From NCBI GenBank assembly GCA_003165465.1, contig PLUM01000055.1, positions 1 through 47,937 of the forward strand: 47,937 nucleotides of DNA, written 5' to 3'. Source of the stretch: Acidobacteriota bacterium. Its GTDB lineage: Bacteria; Acidobacteriota; Terriglobia; Acidiferrales; UBA7541. Below the pieces are notes generated by a model, which was not told where the DNA came from, searched no databases, and saw only the letters and a list, made by a program, of their open reading frames with translations. A program made the position numbers and the translations under genes. This document shows, one piece after another, positions 45,710 through 47,937 of this stretch (positions are counted from its first letter, which is position 1; each line of letters begins with the position of its first letter).

Positions 45710-45970
45710 TTGAGAGAAGCGAAGTCAATGTTGATCGAGCAGTATCGACGTGCAGTCAAGGATACAGGCTCACCGGAAGTACAAATTGCTTTATTGAGCG
45801 AGCGGATCAACTATCTGACATCGCATCTGAAGGCGCACCTCAAGGACCACGCATCGCGCCGCGGGTTGATCATGATGGTCAACAAGCGCCGCCGTCTGTT
45901 GAATTATCTCAACCGCCGTAACCCGGATCGGTATCGCGAGATTGTCGAACGTCTTAGTTTGCGCAAGTAA
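45710..45970 (+). CDS. rpsO: 30S ribosomal protein S15
   Basis: An 86-residue S15, near the usual 88-89. TTG 45710 has GGAGAGG seven bases before it and supplies the first helix; ATG 45728 would cut that helix. The conserved pieces [40 protein letters not shown] and [20 protein letters not shown] are intact. S15 binds 16S rRNA in the small-subunit platform. It precedes pnp, as in many bacteria, with 256 bases between. Confidence 0.97.
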   Translation: MREAKSMLIEQYRRAVKDTGSPEVQIALLSERINYLTSHLKAHLKDHASRRGLIMMVNKRRRLLNYLNRRNPDRYREIVERLSLRK

Positions 45971-45971
45971 A

Positions 45972-45989
45972 GGCTCCTCAGGGGGAGCT
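45972..45989 (+). promoter_or_regulatory. Hairpin just after rpsO
   Basis: GGCTCC-TCAGGG-GGAGCT gives a 6-bp stem starting two bases after the S15 stop. Such stems in the rpsO-pnp spacer are RNase III or RNase E processing sites in E. coli; the analogy is an inference. Confidence 0.45.
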
Positions 45990-46040
45990 CGGTCGCGCCA
46001 ACAACATCTCCCGATTTATGCGGGGTTCTGTGGATTTCTG

Positions 46041-46075
46041 GCGGCTCGTGGCAATTGTGCCCGGCCGCTTTTTTT
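46041..46075 (+). terminator. Weak terminator-like structure in the rpsO-pnp spacer
   Basis: GCGGC (46041-46045) pairs with GCCGC (46064-46068), followed by seven T. The loop is long (18 bases), so termination would be partial: a possible attenuator between rpsO and pnp. Confidence 0.35.
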
Positions 46076-46226
46076 GTAGGCAGACTCCGGCCGCCGCTCG
46101 CAGTCGTTCATCGTTATTTCTCTTCCAAACAAAACGGGAAATGTTTCTCCCGCACTCGAATGGCTTTCCGTGCGCGTATTGCCCGATGGTTCGGGGCGCG
46201 GCGGACAGTCGAAAGGACTTCAGCAT

Positions 46227-47937
46227 ATGTCGCAAGCAGCACCCGCTCCCCATCAGGTTACCGTCGAAGTCGGCGGACGCACGCTGACACTGGAAACCGG
46301 CAAGATTGCAAAGCAGGCCAACGGCGCCGTACTGGCGCGCTATGGCGATACCGTCGTGCTGGTCACGGCGTGCATGGATACCAAGGCGAATGACCGGGAT
46401 TTTCTGCCGCTCACCGTGGACTACCGCGAATATACGTATGCCGCCGGAAAAATTCCGGGCGGATTCTTTAAGCGCGAAGGACGCCCCTCGGAGCGCGAAA
46501 TTCTCACGTCCCGCATGATTGACCGTCCGCTGCGTCCGCTGTTCCCCGAAGCGTGGCGCAACGAAACGCAGATTGTCGCCATGGTGCTTTCGGCCGACAG
46601 CGAAAACGATCCGGACATGATCGGCATCACGGCGGCATCGGCGGCGGCGTTTGTTTCCGACCTGCCGTTCACGACGCCTGTGGCTGCGGTGCGCGTTGGC
46701 ATGGTCGATGGCAAGTACGTTGCCAACCCGACGACCGCCGAACAGAAAACGAGCGTGCTGAACATCGTCGTGGTCGCGACCGAGAAGGCCATTGTGATGA
46801 TCGAGGCCGGCGCGATGGAAGTCAGCGAGGATACGGTCGCGAGCGCGCTCGAATTCGCGCACGAACAGATCAAGCACATCATCGCGGCGATCCGCCAATT
46901 GCACGACAAGCTCAAGCCGAACAAGGTGATCGTTCCGGCGCTCCCGTTTGACGAGGCGCTGGCGAAGGAGATCGAACATAAATTCGGCGCGAAACTCCAC
47001 GACGCGGTCGATACCAAGAAATATCCGAAGAAGGAAAGCTATCGCCTGATCGACGAAGTCAAGAAGGCGGTTCGCGAGTCGATTCCGGAAGAGGATGAAG
47101 AGAAGCGCACCCTGGCCATGCGGGCGTTTGACCGCATGCGCGAAGGGTTCTTCCGCGAGGATATTCTGCAGCGCAATCGCCGCCCGGATGCCCGCGCGTT
47201 CGACGAAATCCGCGACATCACCTGCGAAGTGGGAGTTTTGCCGCGCGCTCACGGCTCGGCGCTCTTCACGCGCGGCGAGACGCAAGCCCTGGCGACGACC
47301 ACGCTCGGCACGAAGGAAGACAAGCAGCGGCTCGATCTGCTCTTCGAGGAAGAATCGTTCAAGCGGTTCATGCTGCACTACAACTTCCCGGCCTTCTCCG
47401 TGGGCGAAGTGAAATTCCTGCGAGGTCCGGGACGCCGCGAAATCGGCCACGGCGCTCTTGCCGAACGCGCGCTCTTGAACCTGCTCCCGCCGGAAACCGA
47501 TTTCCCGTACGCGATGCGTCTCGTTTCCGACATCATGGAATCGAACGGATCGTCGTCGATGGCCACGGTTTGCGGCGGATCGCTCGCGCTGATGGATGCG
47601 GGCGTGCCGATCACCGCGGCGTGCGCGGGCATTGCCATGGGGCTTGTCGTCGAAGGCGACAAACATGCGATCCTCACGGACATCGCCGGCGCGGAAGACC
47701 ATTACGGCGACATGGATTTCAAGGTTGCCGGAACCAAAGACGGCATCACTGCGCTGCAGATGGATATTAAGGTTGCGGGAATCACTTCGAAGATCATGCG
47801 GGAGGCGCTGGCGCAGGCGCAGCGGGGGCGGCTGTTCATTCTCGGAAAGATGGACGAGATTATCACCGAAGGGCGCGTGAAGGTTTCGGCATACGCGCCT
47901 CGTATCTACACCCTGCAGATTCCGGTGGACAAGATTC
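46227..47937 (+). CDS. pnp: Polyribonucleotide nucleotidyltransferase, 3' end cut by window edge
   Basis: The first 570 residues of PNPase, the phosphorolytic 3'-5' RNA exonuclease of the degradosome. ATG 46227 follows AAAGGA. The first RNase PH domain (~10-145) includes GKIAKQANGAVLARYGDTVV and GGFFKREGRPSEREILTSR. The helical domain is at ~150-235. The second, catalytic RNase PH domain starts near 310, with RPDARAFDEIRDITCEVGVL, FSVGEVKFLRGPGRREIGHG, ESNGSSSMATVCGGSLALMD and the metal Asp of DIAGAEDHYGDMDFKVAGT (~485-503). The KH and S1 RNA-binding domains lie beyond the edge. A long open frame on the opposite strand is only its shadow. Confidence 0.97.
   Translation, partial: MSQAAPAPHQVTVEVGGRTLTLETGKIAKQANGAVLARYGDTVVLVTACMDTKANDRDFLPLTVDYREYTYAAGKIPGGFFKREGRPSEREILTSRMIDRPLRPLFPEAWRNETQIVAMVLSADSENDPDMIGITAASAAAFVSDLPFTTPVAAVRVGMVDGKYVANPTTAEQKTSVLNIVVVATEKAIVMIEAGAMEVSEDTVASALEFAHEQIKHIIAAIRQLHDKLKPNKVIVPALPFDEALAKEIEHKFGAKLHDAVDTKKYPKKESYRLIDEVKKAVRESIPEEDEEKRTLAMRAFDRMREGFFREDILQRNRRPDARAFDEIRDITCEVGVLPRAHGSALFTRGETQALATTTLGTKEDKQRLDLLFEEESFKRFMLHYNFPAFSVGEVKFLRGPGRREIGHGALAERALLNLLPPETDFPYAMRLVSDIMESNGSSSMATVCGGSLALMDAGVPITAACAGIAMGLVVEGDKHAILTDIAGAEDHYGDMDFKVAGTKDGITALQMDIKVAGITSKIMREALAQAQRGRLFILGKMDEIITEGRVKVSAYAPRIYTLQIPVDKI

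Noticed and set aside
45978-47702. A 574-codon minus-strand open frame
   Set aside because: It is the shadow of pnp, which matches PNPase throughout.

Overview
The window is a chromosomal piece of a GC-rich bacterium, with nothing plasmid-like or phage-like and no rRNA, tRNA or CRISPR array. The families present suggest a soil member of the Acidobacteriota: exported NHL, Vgb-like and LVIVD beta-propellers, a DUF6152 protein, CocE hydrolases, Tat-exported amidohydrolases, a two-subunit glycine decarboxylase, and many palindromic intergenic repeats. This placement is an inference from gene content, not from a marker alignment.

Positions 1-29 kb are a patchwork of mostly single genes or pairs on both strands. 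It holds two aromatic-acid/H+ symporter-type MFS transporters, an SDR, an aryl-acid AMP ligase of the EntE/DhbE type, two ACMSD-type amidohydrolases, a UbiD decarboxylase, two CocE/NonD hydrolases, a cupin, an exported VOC protein and two further exported amidohydrolases. One of those amidohydrolases is paired with a Tat-exported RidA. Four secreted beta-propellers lie among them, one fused to a c-type haem site. Together they read as uptake, activation, decarboxylation and hydrolysis of small aromatic or phenolic compounds. No ring-cleavage pathway or regulator is visible. The ligase carries the Cys/Leu pair associated with salicylate-type substrates.

Positions 29.4-31.1 kb are a small lower-GC accessory patch: a DUF2442 gene with a 14-bp palindrome just upstream, followed by a 400-residue protein I do not recognise. 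From 31.4 kb the genes become more housekeeping: cupin, PilT, a TPR protein facing an acyl-CoA thioesterase, then a compact two-gene unit. That unit has a near-consensus promoter, a 144-residue unknown, a single-domain ClpB-like AAA+ ATPase and a strong terminator. The glycine cleavage genes gcvT-gcvH-gcvPA-gcvPB follow on the minus strand.

Positions 41.4-47.9 kb hold a Cys-rich mini-protein overlapping a degenerate HATPase-like protein, a TlpA-type thioredoxin facing a family-2 glycosyltransferase, and an overlapping operon of two PTPS/QueD paralogues plus folE. The window ends with rpsO and the first three quarters or so of pnp.

Intergenic spaces are filled with at least six families of inverted repeats, several in multiple copies with compensatory arm changes, and many positioned as transcription terminators. 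No transposase or RAYT gene is seen. The best candidates for something undescribed are these repeats, the AAA+ two-gene unit, the salicylate-type ligase cluster, the Tat-exported RidA/metallohydrolase pair and the haem-propeller fusion.
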